Numbered from the stretch's first letter, positions 1-11,084 are shown. The stretch: DNA of 64,000 bases from Pardosa pseudoannulata (GCA_032207245.1 CM063503.1:64421566-64485565), one strand, 5' to 3'. Program-made: numbers and translations. Notes: a model not told the origin generated them from the sequence alone.

Positions 1-725
1 TGATACTTTTGCAGTAGCTTCAAAAGAAATAGATTAAAGTCTGGTTTGTCTTCATTTGGTTGATAATTACGGTCTATTATTTTGTTACACTATAGCTAAT
101 GAGACATGTATCTAAAACCATATTGCCAGAACTGTGAAATTATACTAATAGAACAGATTCCACAGAAATATTAGCATAATATCTGGGAATATATACTAAA
201 ATACCTGTTGATACTTTTGCAGTAGTTTCAAAAGAAATAGATTAAAGTCTAGTTTGTCTTCATTTGGTTGATAATTACGGTTTACTATTTTGTTACACTA
301 TAGCTAATGAGACATGAATTCAAAACAACATTCACAAAGCTGTGAAATTATACTAATAGGACTGAATCCACAGAAATATTAGCATAATATTTGGGAATAT
401 ATACTAAAATACCTGTTGATACTTTTGCAGTAGCTTCAAAAGAAATAGATTAAAGTCTGGTTTGTCTTCATTTGGTTGATAACTACGGTCTACTATTTTG
501 TTACACTATAGCTATTGAGACATATATACAAAACCATATTAGCAGAACTGTGAAATTATACTAATAGGACTGATTCCACAGAAATATTAGCATAATATTT
601 GGGAATATTAACTAAAGTACCTGATGATACTTTTGCAGTAGTTTCAAAAGAAATAGATTAAAGTCTGATTTGCCTTCATTTGGTTGATAATTACGGTCTA
701 CTATTTTGTTACACTATAGCTAATG
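1..725. repeat. Tandem array, about 208-bp unit, four copies
   Basis: The unit opening tgatacttttgcagtag recurs at 1, 209, 417 and 625, giving a 208-bp period. Copies differ by scattered substitutions only. The fourth copy breaks off near 725 after the ttacactatagctaatg stretch. The window begins inside the array, so more copies may lie to the left. I see no reading frame conserved across units, so I treat it as non-coding minisatellite DNA. Confidence 0.93.
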
Positions 726-1511
726 GGATTAAAACATACTGAAATAGATTAAGAAGTTTTAATTCAAATAAAACTGTGCTTAACACAATCGCAAAAATTT
801 CGAATTTATCCCCCGTATAAGCATATCAAATCGTAAACTCTGAGGAATTTCCTGTAAACATGCTTTCTTATGATAGCTTCAAGATTTAACTACATGCTTG
901 TTTTTCATATGAATCTATTAAATTTCTTAGTAAGTAACTTAGATAAAATCTTCGTACTTAAGCTTGTAATATATGCAAGTAGATTATATCTGTGTTGAAC
1001 TTCTGACACCATGAATGTTTAAGAAATGTCATCTTCCATTTTGTCTTAAAATAAAAGATTGTCAAATCCGATAAGTTCTCTTTAAAATTACGAGATAATC
1101 CAAAATTTTTCTAGTGAATAAAATTAAACAGTATTCTTAAACTCAACATCAGATAATCTTTCTGTCCATCCTCATTAATCGACAGAGTTTGCTGCTATAC
1201 ATTTAAATCGATTTACTGGTGAATTGTAAAATATTCCTGTAAATATTTAAAGGAAAATTGAAATATATTGCCAGTAATTTCCAAATAAGAAATTTGTATA
1301 AAATGTTTTTATGAACAATGTTCATACAGTATAAAAAAATCAACGAGTGTTGAATGGGGGATTATGTTAAGCAGATAGATTTTTTGTACCACATGGTCTT
1401 TAATAGAGGATTAACATTTTTGACAAATTAATCTCTTACTAACTTACTATTTAGAAATTCAAAGCTATAAAAATATCTATTATATCTGTAACACACAAAT
1501 ATTTATATATA
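726..1511. other. AT-rich stretch with no recognised feature
   Basis: I find no coherent reading frame, repeat or element terminus here. It is ordinary AT-rich intergenic or intronic sequence. Confidence 0.6.
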
Positions 1512-1758
1512 CACTGAAGAGCCAAAAAAACTGGTATAGGCATGCGTACGCAAAGAGATAAAGAACCAATCAGAATACGGCACTGCTGTCAGACAACAAA
1601 TATAAGACAACAGCTGTTAGATCGGTTACTGCTGCTACAACGGCAGGTTATCAATATTTAAGTGAGTTTAAACGGGGTGTTATAGTGGGCACCCGAGAGA
1701 TGGGACATGGCATTTCCGAAGTAGGGATGAAATTTGGATTTTCCCGTAAGACCAAATT
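1512..1758 (+). pseudogene. 5' end of a dead Tc1-like transposon
   Basis: The sequence starts with CACTGAAGAGCCAAAAAAAC, the kind of terminus seen on a widespread arthropod Tc1-like element, and is preceded by a TA dinucleotide, the target of that superfamily. From 1640 a frame reads AGYQYLSEFKRGVIVG, then ISEVGMKFGFSR, matching the N-terminal helix-turn-helix of its transposase. The position of the start codon is ACG (1640-1642) rather than ATG. Similarity ends near 1758, so the catalytic domain and 3' terminus are gone. It is a fossil fragment. The family call rests on memory of the element, not on a search. Confidence 0.75.
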
Positions 1759-1895
1759 ACGAATATGCTTCATTTACCTTTTTAATTTTATGCGCAAGTG
1801 AGTATCAATAAAAATAACGCATTGAATTTTGGATACAATTATAAAGAATACAGTGTATGTTAATATGGTACGGTAATGTAAGTATTACAAATTTA

Positions 1896-1979
1896 TTACT
1901 TTTCGACATAAGTGACATTCATGCTGAAGCATTTCTCCCAGTGCTAGATCAGTTTGAAAATCCCGGTTTCACAGAGCTC
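1896..1979 (-). pseudogene. Mariner transposase C-terminal relic
   Basis: On the - strand the frame reads ELCETGIFKLI, a stop, then HWEKCFSMNVTYVEK and a terminal stop. This matches the usual ending of mariner transposases (GI-x-KL-x3-W-x-KC, then -Y-x-EK). The in-frame TAG and the lack of recognisable catalytic domain upstream mark it as dead. A long forward frame over 1857-2258 is a shadow of this and of neighbouring DNA. It is oriented opposite to the Tc1 fragment just upstream and is a separate element. Confidence 0.5.
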
Positions 1980-2534
1980 CGTCGGCTGCAAGTAAAACCA
2001 GTGTTACATGACTCATTTGAGGCTTCACACACTTATAAACACTTTACACCACCTTCCCTTACTAGTACGGTCATTACAGTATTCTCCGTAAAGGTCGACC
2101 ATTTCAGAATGGCATCCTCATTTGCATTTTGCATTTCGAAATGCTATTTTAACAGTGACTACAGCACGCTACCAACGTGTAGAATCATCAAGATCTTTGT
2201 AGCATTGAAAGCAAGCAGTTTCTACTCTCTTTCGGCCATTCACAATATTACTAAATAATTTTGTACTACTAAGTAAATTTACAATTGTGTTACTTGTTGA
2301 TCCCCCCCTATCTAAATAAGTCTAGGAACACTTTTTATTATTCCAGGAATAAAATGGTAAACGTAGGAAAAGCGTGATGAAACATCCGAAAGCGTGATAT
2401 AACGAGAGGGTACTCTATTTAATTCTTTGACATAATAACTATCTGATAGCGTCAACACTGTAGTTATTTAGCTTATTATTGAGTATTTTGACTCACAGGT
2501 AATATTTATTAAACTGAGAGAGTGAATAATACTT

Positions 2535-2549
2535 GTTTTTCTTTTACAG
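2535..2549 (+). promoter_or_regulatory. Likely 3' splice site before the first gene
   Basis: A pyrimidine-rich tract ends in ttttacag one base before the ATG at 2551. This suggests that the coding sequence lies in one exon preceded by a 5' UTR intron. The upstream exon cannot be placed. In-frame TTG codons upstream belong to this tract and should not be used as the start. Confidence 0.55.
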
Positions 2550-2550
2550 A

Positions 2551-3714
2551 ATGAAATTTACGGCCTTCCTCTGGACTCTGCTCCTGATAATGATATTTCT
2601 AAAAAGTGTGCAGCCAGCATCGGTGACAAAATCCACTTCCAAAGCAACTAGATCCCCTACGAGAACTACCACTACAACTGTTAAGCCGTCACGCTCAACT
2701 GCCAAATCGAGTACCCGTAATACACCTCGTCCAAAGAATTCAAAACGGACGACAACAACTACAACTACAACTACAACTCCTCCTTCTGTGGAGACAGCGA
2801 TAAAGGATATTTTGAAAACGCAGCTAAACACATCTTCATCAGGGTCGAAGAAAAAGCAAAATACCAGAACTACAACAACAACTACTTTGTCCCCACTGGA
2901 AATTATGAATAGAATATACCAGAATCATGGCATGGCCTCTCATGGTACTAGCTATTCTTCACAGCATTCTTATTCTTCCCCGTCTTCCTCGTCGTCGTCG
3001 TCTTCATCTAGCAAAAGGAAGCCTCAGCCAGATACTTCATCATCTATGGATGATATCTACAGATTGCATGCCCTTGCAATGTCCCAGTCTCATAGTAATA
3101 CGCACAAAACATCTAGTAGCTCTAGCAGCTCTGGTAGCACTGGTGGTTCTAGTTCGTACTCTTCAAGTTCATCTAATAAAAAACCTGGTTCTTCATCAAG
3201 CTCAATGGAAAATATATATCAAAAGCATTCTTCAATGCCATCCTCAATGCATCATATAATGTCCCAACATTCTATGTCTCATAGCAGTTCCCGACCACAG
3301 AAAACAAAAATACAACCTCTGAAGGAATCGTCATCTACATCATTGACAACTTTTATGCAACCTCTCTTGAAGCAACTTAGCCCTGTTGGTGCTGGCATCA
3401 GCGTTATATTGGCTCCACTTTTACTGTTTCACGGATTCTTAACATTCTTCAGTAACATCAGTCAGTATCTTGATGGTTTTTCAAAGATCATACTCCCACA
3501 CAGAAAACCTACTGGTGGACAGTTTTCAAAGCCTGTTGGATCGCAAGTTTCCTCACAAAGCCAAGAGTACTTCCAAAATCTTGGCCATGCTTATTTGAAA
3601 CGACAACCCAGAGACTGGCTGGATCATTTAAGGAATATGAAAGAAGTTCATGACATTACTGAGCTCATTCTTAGAGCAATTAAAGAGTCTGAGACACAAC
3701 AGATGAACAAATGA
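2551..3714 (+). CDS. Secreted Thr/Ser-rich protein of unknown family (387 aa)
   Basis: I do not recognise this protein. Residues 1-23 form a signal peptide (MKFTAFLWTLLLIMIFLKS core), so it should enter the secretory pathway. Residues 25-112 are rich in Thr, Lys, Arg and Pro with runs of ten Thr (67-76) and six Thr (107-112), suited to O-glycosylation. Residues 130-247 are Ser-rich and hold three copies of a short motif, IYQNH (122-126), IYRLH (169-173) and IYQKH (222-226), each preceded by Met and an acidic residue or Asn. Residues 278-300 are hydrophobic and contain PLLLFHG. A basic patch, YLKRQPR (348-354), precedes a helical tail with DHLRN and KEVHD. There are no Cys residues. ATG 2551 is chosen because it directly follows an acceptor-like site and begins the signal peptide. 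The C-terminal third resembles the 145-aa protein at 49273. Low complexity and glycosylation potential suggest an extracellular matrix, mucin-like or cuticle-associated protein, but that is a guess. Confidence 0.8.
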   Translation: MKFTAFLWTLLLIMIFLKSVQPASVTKSTSKATRSPTRTTTTTVKPSRSTAKSSTRNTPRPKNSKRTTTTTTTTTTPPSVETAIKDILKTQLNTSSSGSKKKQNTRTTTTTTLSPLEIMNRIYQNHGMASHGTSYSSQHSYSSPSSSSSSSSSSKRKPQPDTSSSMDDIYRLHALAMSQSHSNTHKTSSSSSSSGSTGGSSSYSSSSSNKKPGSSSSSMENIYQKHSSMPSSMHHIMSQHSMSHSSSRPQKTKIQPLKESSSTSLTTFMQPLLKQLSPVGAGISVILAPLLLFHGFLTFFSNISQYLDGFSKIILPHRKPTGGQFSKPVGSQVSSQSQEYFQNLGHAYLKRQPRDWLDHLRNMKEVHDITELILRAIKESETQQMNK

Positions 3715-3912
3715 AAAAAGACTATTAAAGAAACATTGTGCCATTACGATGTGTTCCGACTGAGTCGGAAAGCAGGCCATGGATCGCGTATTAGCGACCA
3801 TAATTTGACAACATCGTCGCATTTTAATATGTGTGTGTAATGAAAGTTTATGTTACTCATCTTATAATTTATTATTTATTATCACAGATTACTATATTAA
3901 TTCAGTTGTTAT

Positions 3913-3918
3913 AATAAA
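3913..3918 (+). promoter_or_regulatory. Poly(A) signal of the first gene
   Basis: AATAAA lies about 200 bases after the TGA at 3712-3714, a plausible end for the transcript. Confidence 0.5.
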
Positions 3919-3939
3919 ATATTCATATTAAAAATGCTT

Positions 3940-4614
3940 TTTATCTTACAGTGATAACCTATTACACAAAACTAAAAAAATTGTTAATTTATTTTCCAAT
4001 ATATTCCTAAAGATTATACGCATGTAAAACACTTCGTAGCATTTGGTGTATTGATTTTAAAAAGCCTTTCATAGATTCTCTAACTATAGCTCAGATTATA
4101 TTCCTGTAATTGTTATAAACACAGAACTAGGAATATAATGCATATAGTTTTTTTCCATAACAGTTAAAATGCTCTGAGAGATGGATGATAAAAACTGAAT
4201 ATTTGCCTGTATATTTTGAAAACAGTGATGTATTTTTTACACCTTTCTTGGATATACTTTTGTCATGTAGTCCTCGTTATATATTTGAGTAAAAACCTGT
4301 GATCAAATGTATAGTGGGATTTATTTTTAATTGCGTTGTGTTAAATATTTTTGTACTAAGATTTAACCATAGGTTCTGAAAAACTACAGACATAAATATG
4401 AAGAAAAAACTAACCGCTAAAATGATAGCAACCGAGACTAGCTTAATATAAAAAAAGTAAATTTATTATAATATATTTATACATCTATTTACAAAACCAA
4501 AATGATGCTAATTTTCATAAGTAAGCTTAGTCAATATATTCAAAATTAGTTCTAACAATTTTTTATACACTTAAGCAAATATTGTAAGTAGAGAGAAGAC
4601 CTAATCTCGATTTC
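3940..4614. other. AT-rich stretch with no recognised feature
   Basis: This stretch is downstream of the first gene. I see no frame, repeat or terminus that I can support. Confidence 0.6.
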
Positions 4615-5225
4615 AAAATGTAATGCAAAATGGGTACCTTTGTGGGTCTAAAATGTTGGGCCCGGAACACTTCTGGTTGAAGGGTATCAACGGCTGATCA
4701 GGAGAGGGAATCTATTCATCATCCGTTGATCTGTTACAGACATCGTCAGGGGCTTTTTCCTGAGTCTTTGGGGTGCGGCCGTACTACTTTGTGAAGGAAC
4801 ACTACCTGGCGGACTTGGCTGGACTCTCCTAGTCTGGACTATCGAGCACCTTCTTTTTGGACCTCCGAACCAATCTCTTCTGGGACCTCCTAATCCATCT
4901 CCTCATTTTTTAGATTTTTCATATTTTATAATCTCAAACTTTGTCCCCTCCTCCATCTTGTCTTCCAATCGGGATAGTTTCCAGAATTTCATTGGTCTGA
5001 CCAAACCCCGCCCTGAGACCACCAACGTGAACAACCTTAATCCTTCTAATTGGGCACTGTCCCTTAGGGACTCATAAATACTTCACAAAGGTACATTCTT
5101 ATTTAATGTCAAGTACGGAGACGGGATTCTAATCTGGGACTGGAATCGAACCCCGCCCGAGACAACCGTACAAGACTACAATACCCGTTTTATCGAAATT
5201 TATGGTCCTCTATCTACAACGATGT
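4615..5225. other. GC-richer island, probably transposon-derived
   Basis: Base composition is clearly higher in GC than the surroundings, with features such as gggcccggaac and ggggtgcggccgtac. All six frames are broken. On the - strand, near 5140-5170, a ggttcgattcc B-box-like string occurs, but I see no matching A box. The sharp composition change points to an inserted element, perhaps the untranslated end of a retroelement. I cannot name it. Confidence 0.4.
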
Positions 5226-5844
5226 GATGAGGTCAGATTTAGGTCCCGAACGTTTTACTTCCTTTATGAATGAATCAATTATAAAACATATCTAAATCGC
5301 CTCATCACAACTTTGCCATAATTTAGATAATTTAATATATTATTTTGCAAATGTGATAGAAAATAAATAAGAGATTATAAACAATTGTTTCAAAATAGGG
5401 CAGTACTAAAGGATCTCCATGTACTTTCAATTGGTTGTTTAGTTAGAGCACTACAGTGATGTTTTTGATATCCGAGGTCTAATTTAAAAGAAGCTACTGC
5501 ATAATGCCAATACCTTTAGTTTACAAATAAATTATGTTGAAATATTACAAAGAAAAAGATTTATTTGTTGTAATGTACTCACAAAACATACACCAGTGTT
5601 CGTTCTCAAAGGGGAAACACAGTGAAATATATGCTATGGAATTAAAGGTAAATGCATTATATTTAAACTGAAACATTTATTATACATATTATTTACAGAT
5701 TAATACATGACTTGATTAATATATGACATGACCTTCATTATTTGGTTTTGATACTTATCATTATTTTTAAATTGGTATTTCTTGTCAAAATGTTATGAGA
5801 CCCAAGTAATAAACATGAATATTAAGTCGGTTTACCTCCAGTAA
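5226..5844. other. AT-rich stretch with no recognised feature
   Basis: No gene or repeat is recognised between the two GC-richer islands. Confidence 0.5.
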
Positions 5845-6365
5845 TTCCAGAGAAGCAGGGTGGAGCGCTAGGCACGCTTCACGTCGGTGCTAGCGTAAAG
5901 GTCGTTACTTTGCTGGCGTAGTGGTCGTCACTTTGTCGTATACGGGATCGGGCAAATATTGCTGGCCCGGGCTCTCTGGCTTGCTCACGGGATCTGGATG
6001 CACTCGGTTCCTCTGGCTGACGACCTCGACTGCTTTTTCACCTCTTATTTTACAAATTCACACATTGGTTTAACGCCCCTTTTTTCTCTTTTCCAATCAA
6101 TTGTTAGTGAAATTTTCCCAGATCTGGACCCCCTTCGTGTATGCAGGTGGGCTCATTAAAATGGCCCATCTGGTAAACATTGATATTATTACCTAGCCTC
6201 TGCCCCCATATCTCACGACTGCATCCTTGCCTGGGCTTGACCGTACCCCTCAATCAGCTATAACTCCTCCGCAGTGTCCCCAATAAAACTCGAAGTCAAC
6301 AGCTGTATCTACATTCTTAGAAATTTAGTCCACAGCTGTGTGTGCACGTGCTGACCATCGTGGGA
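5845..6365. other. Second GC-richer island
   Basis: Composition again jumps, with ctggcccgggctctctgg and neighbouring GC-rich strings. Within it, the words gtaaaggtcgttactttgct and gtagtggtcgtcactttgtc form a local duplication (about 5895-5938). No frame carries recognisable protein sequence. It is likely a fragment of an inserted element of the same general sort as the 4615-5225 island. Confidence 0.4.
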
Positions 6366-6437
6366 AAGTACATCGGTACAATATTTATGAATTTATATTT
6401 ATATTTAGTAGAAATTTATATTTAGTAGAAGTATTTA

Positions 6438-6498
6438 TTTATATTTAGTAGAAAATTTCCGAATGTTATACATTCGGAAATTTTCTACTAAATATAAA
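6438..6498. repeat. Perfect 29-bp inverted repeat with a 3-base loop
   Basis: The arm 6438-6466 (tttatatttagtagaaaatt at its outer end) is the exact reverse complement of 6470-6498, leaving a 3-base loop. The outer part of the left arm, tatatttagtagaa, is also repeated directly twice just upstream from about 6403. Transcribed, the segment would fold into a long perfect hairpin. Confidence 0.95.
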
Positions 6499-7690
6499 CC
6501 ATTAAATTTTTCAAAAGTGACTTATTATCGCTACCTGATAATAAAATATATGAAATTCAAACAACTAGTATATTAGTTTTTAAATTATAGATTTTCTTCA
6601 TTTGTGGACTTACTGTAATTTTTACCTAATCATATACTTTCTTTAAAAGGAAAACCTCAAGGTAACATATTTATTTACTATCATATGATAATACAAAGCT
6701 CTAAAGAGAAGCATCGTAATACATGCAATTAGTCATCCACGGCATTTTTATCCATTCCAAAAGCAAATTAATGTTCGAGGCTTGAAAAGTATGAATATAT
6801 GTATTCAAATCACAAAACGATAAATAATGCCAGATATATGCAAATTTATGGGACTATAAAAGTAACCCCGATATTCACCCAAAAAGAAAAATCATTCCAA
6901 GAAAGCATTTAATATTATTAACTGTCCTTAAATAAAGACAATGGGTCTTAATAGGTTGAAACCTTTAAACTTTAGTTGCTTAATGAAATGCTTAATTTAA
7001 ACGCATTTATTCATTGAAACAAGTCTAAATTAATAAATAAAGCTGATATGCCTGAATCTAAATAGACTGTTATTTATTCTTATTTTAATAACTGATTAAC
7101 CAAACTTATAATAGATTTAAAAAGCACGAGAAATAACATTTTTTGTGATTTTGGATTAGTATGATCTTCTACAACCTAAATCAAGGACAGAAATTACATA
7201 GCATACCAGACAATTTTCCAGGCAGGCCAAAATGTTTTGAAGAACCAATAAAATAAATAATAAAAGTATAAAATAATTGTATAAAAGTTTTACATCATGG
7301 AATAATATTATGCGGATTTAGAGTTGTATACATCTAAACAAAAATGTCAACAATCATTTAGATGCCTTAAAACATCTTTTATAACATTAGTATTGAGTTA
7401 TCCATCTACCAATTATCCCATTTTCTACTAAATTTAATGCTTACACCTATTGTCAATCCAAAAGGCTTTATAGTAACCCGTAGGTCTAAGACAGCTGGAG
7501 AAATCCCGATCTACCATTAGCGATGTGCTTGGCTAGCGATGAGCACGCCTGGCAACACCCATGTGTCAAAATATTTTACGTTTATTTAATCAAAATAAAG
7601 AGGTTACATGCATGGGGCTCACAGAACCTTATAATGATTAATATATTGATATTTAAGAAAGTACGGCATCGTTATAGTTGAATAGATCTT
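6499..7690. other. AT-rich stretch with no recognised feature
   Basis: I find no coding frame, microsatellite or element boundary in this 1.2 kb. Confidence 0.6.
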
Positions 7691-8276
7691 TCATTTTTCT
7701 GCTTGTTTGTTATATCAGCTTACAATATCTATTACATTTGACGTGACATATAAAATCACAATATCTAACCTATACATTCATATTGTACAATCACTGTCAA
7801 TTCACAAAAGTATTACAATTCCGGTTTTCAGTACATTCACAATTTCAAATCAATACATACAAATTATATATACACTGTTAATTCACAAAATCCATTACAT
7901 TTACAGATACCATTGAGGTTTCTTTTTTATACTTACGACTTTAAAAATTAGGCCCTCTCCCACTTTTTTTTCTCTTATAAAGTATTTTGTTACAGTTACA
8001 TACAAAATTCTTCATAAATGTAAAAAATTACACTGATAAAGGAAACTTCGAATTTTATCCCATTAAAACGTAATGTCTCTTTTTAGAGATAGCTGAACAA
8101 TAGGTTGTAAAATTCTGTAAATCTCCCTTTGCTCTCATCATATTTCTACCAATTTTAGCATAGAATTCATTAAAACCCTCCTGGTTTCTTTATATCAGAA
8201 TAACCAGAGGTCCTCGATGGCAACACCCCTATGGCATATATATACATATATGTTTAGCGAATTACACGCACACGAA
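7691..8276. other. AT-rich DNA with a weak short internal repetition
   Basis: Between 7720 and 7910, strings such as attcacaaaa, tccattac and tcaatacatac recur in a degenerate way, suggesting an old short-period repeat. The rest is featureless. Confidence 0.4.
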
Positions 8277-8280
8277 TTAA

Positions 8281-8518
8281 CCCCTTGAGGACCAGCACGT
8301 AATGCTATACTAGCTGACCGTTGTGAAAACCGTTGACATTTAGTTGCCTCTAGTAATTAAATCTAGCATTTAAAAATTAAAATAAAACGTTCAGATCTAT
8401 TACGCATGCGCGACGCTGGTCTCTCAATACCAACCGTAGATCATCCCATAGAGGAGACGCTGGACTGATAAGAGCGAAATCACTGCGTCGAGTGTACGAG
8501 ACGTTGGTCGCGAGGGGG
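8281..8518. mobile_element. piggyBac-like MITE, 238 bp, TTAA-flanked
   Basis: TTAA at 8277-8280 and 8519-8522 bracket a 238-bp segment whose ends are imperfect inverted repeats. The left end reads CCCCTTGAGGACCAGC and the reverse complement of the right end reads CCCCCTCGCGACCAAC. A TTAA target duplication and C-rich termini are the hallmarks of piggyBac-type elements. No coding capacity remains, so it is non-autonomous. GC content is higher than the flanks. Confidence 0.75.
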
Positions 8519-8522
8519 TTAA

Positions 8523-8822
8523 GTCTTTTAAGTGAATTAAGGCGAAGGGGTATACCTTTCGTTTGACAGCACCGCAAGGGCGAAAGAACGCCTTAGCTAT
8601 AGAGGGTCATCGTAATTTAGAAGGAGGGGCCAAGCAGAAGACCCCCCATGCTTGGCCTACCATCCACAGAGGTATGATTTGAGAACATGGGGGATTTTAT
8701 GACATGATTTACATGCCCCAGTCACCTTTAAAGAACAGGGCGGATCTTAAGCCGGATTGAGCCCCGAACCCGTAACCCTCTAGTTACGAGATGGTTGCCT
8801 TTGCCAACTGAGCAACTGCGTT
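8523..8822 (-). mobile_element. tRNA-derived SINE, family II, copy 1
   Basis: Read on the - strand it begins with a tRNA-like head: an A-box-like GCTCAGTTGGC and a B-box-like GGGTTCGGGGC within 8753-8820. The body continues down to about 8523. The body aligns with 36141-36508, sharing ccccagtcacctttaa, gcggatctta and cagcagaagacc. The downstream end abuts the piggyBac-like MITE. Confidence 0.75.
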
Positions 8823-8989
8823 TCACTTACCTACAGTAAGAGGCGGAAGTAATGAACCTTATTTCCATTTATTTCAAAGCTGAGAATTATATATATTTCC
8901 TCTTCTTTTATGATAAAACCATATTCTCTGTTTCCTAATATTGATAGATTTAGGGAATGGAAAAAACACTATGAATAACATGCTTTCGA

Positions 8990-8993
<4 letters not shown>

Positions 8994-9023
<30 letters not shown>
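8994..9023. repeat. Poly(A) run
   Basis: An uninterrupted run of nearly 30 A follows cgaggtt. It could be the tail of a retroposed sequence, but no element body is evident to its left. Confidence 0.9.
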
Positions 9024-9025
<2 letters not shown>

Positions 9026-9300
9026 GTTTGGACGTAAAGCTCCTTATTTCTGCTATTGTCACATGCTTACATACGATGTGTTCCCTATTACCTTAAAGAC
9101 GATTATAAAGCTTTTCACCGGAAGTAGCCGAACTTAAACAAATATGTTAAAATCTTTACGATCTGTGAAATTTGCAATTTTTTTTCCGTAGCGAAATTCA
9201 TTTTCGATGTACATATATGAACTTAAATTTTTGCTTCTGAGGTTTACATTTCCAAGGAATAACCCTGAAAATGATGAGTGAAAGCTAATTTCTGTTTTAA
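9024..9300. other. AT-rich stretch with no recognised feature
   Basis: Nothing supportable is seen between the poly(A) run and the ATT microsatellite. Confidence 0.5.
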
Positions 9301-9303
<3 letters not shown>

Positions 9304-9334
<31 letters not shown>

Positions 9335-9335
9335 G
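9304..9335. repeat. (ATT)n microsatellite
   Basis: About eleven tandem ATT units. Confidence 0.95.
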
Positions 9336-11084
9336 TAACCTATTTTAGTTACCGTACTTTTTTTATTAGTATTTAAATGGCATATAAAAAGATAACTTAC
9401 ACTGAACTGTTTCCTAATTATTTCATTATCTATTGTACCACCGTAATTTTAGTAGGTTTATAATTTTTAATCAGAAAAATGGTCTATTTCTAAATATGTC
9501 AAAAATTTTTATTATTTACTCTTGTAAGATTTGAATTGTGATGTAGTGCCTGTACTTCTGATGTAGAGATATGTACATATTACATCTTAAAAATAGAGAT
9601 AATAAGTTGTCTAAAAACAAATTGAATTTTTATAAAGAGGAAGAGTTATATCATAGATGAAAAGCAGTAATCTGCATGTGAAAAAGACTTTGATCCTGTG
9701 GTCATCAATAAAATCACTGCAATAAAATAACTACGCCATCCGAATGTTATTAGACTACGATACATTAACCGGCGAGAAGGATGCTTCTTGGAGTTACGCG
9801 AGAACGCGCGCCGGGCGTTTGAGGCCCGGTGCAACTTTTCTGAGCAAAATACTAACAAAATTTCTTTTGATGATGAACAGAATTTTGTATTGCCAAACAT
9901 ACTTTATTTAAAGTTTAAAATCTATTTCGGATTATTTGAAATATTAATTGTTAATAAAAGTATTTTAGACTGCAGATATTTTTATTAGCATTTCCAAAGC
10001 ACAAATATAAGACACACAGAATTTAAAAACTTAAATAACATTTTTATATTTCATCATTTTAATCAAATAATGGTGTATTTTTGATAGGTTCACTTCTCCG
10101 GTTGCAAAAACTAAATAAAAATGAAAAAGTGTGTGCACACTCACTGGGTTTTTGGTGCCCGAATAAATTAAAAGTATCTCTTTCTGAGAAAAATGTTCAG
10201 AGAAAATTGCGGAAATGTATGTTATTGGGACCTAAAAGACCTATAAGACAGCTACTGAAAATTTAGGAACCTTATTTCTATTGGGTGATTTTGGGTGGAA
10301 TGTTTTTATAACGCCCGGGCCTTATAAGCCCTGCGAGAGTACTCGAGAGTTAAATTATTTTTCTCTATTTGATGATTTCTTACACAGAACAAACACCTCT
10401 ATTTGTCAATGCCTATTTTAGCTGAGCCCCATACTTTGACTCTTTATGGTACTGGTTTATGCTATATTTTGAATAAGCTAGGTACTCGTTTTCAGTCTTT
10501 TATTGAAAAAGGAAAAGAAAAAAAAACACGACTAGTCGGAAACAGGAGTGATATTTGTATATTTGTAAGCACCAAATTATTTATTTCGATATAAATAAAT
10601 AGCACGTGTTGTTGCAAATAGACCCAAAATAAATATAATTCCAAAATAATTCCATTTAAAATTATCATTATAATTGTCGGGCCTTTAAGATGGCAGTACG
10701 TAATGATCAGTTTATTTGTTGTATCATCCATCCTATATATACATTTTATCGGAACAAAACAATAAGAATTAGATAGTTAATTTATATTTATCAAATTATA
10801 AATATCTTCTTTCTAAAAATAACAAAATTTTTGATTGAACATCATTATTTTACGTAATATAAATTCTATGCACTTCACATGAAATTCAGCAAAGAAAGAA
10901 CTATTCTTTAATCCATACAGACAATACACGAAATTAATAAAAATACACAGTTTTATTAATTAAAATGAGATATGGCTAAACAATTATTATTTATTAATAT
11001 CTTAAAGCAAATATGTACTATTATACAATATAACGGTTATTGTTATTTTCTTACCTGGGTTTACCTTTTATTATATTGGATTAT
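9336..11084. other. AT-rich DNA with a small GC spike, no supported gene
   Basis: A short GC-rich palindromic spot (gccgggcgtttgaggcccgg) sits near 9810. The frame spanning it reads RENARRAFEARC and is helix-like but short and unrecognised. The remainder, including frames at 10081-10266 and 10403-10594, has no recognisable protein character. Confidence 0.45.

Noticed and set aside
1..725. CRISPR-like array
   Set aside because: Whole 208-bp units repeat with no short repeat/unique spacer alternation, and the genome is eukaryotic.
1857..2258. Forward 133-codon frame
   Set aside because: It overlaps the reversed mariner tail, has no recognisable motif, and is best seen as a chance frame.
2544..2831. 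Reverse frame with a poly-Val run
   Set aside because: It is the complement of the Thr-rich coding region of the first gene.
2551..3714. First gene as a silk protein (spidroin)
   Set aside because: Ser richness suggested it, but there are no Ala or Gly-Gly-X blocks, no spidroin terminal domains, and the length is far too small.
8994..9023. Poly(A) run as evidence for a processed pseudogene
   Set aside because: No coding-like body or target duplication could be found on either side.
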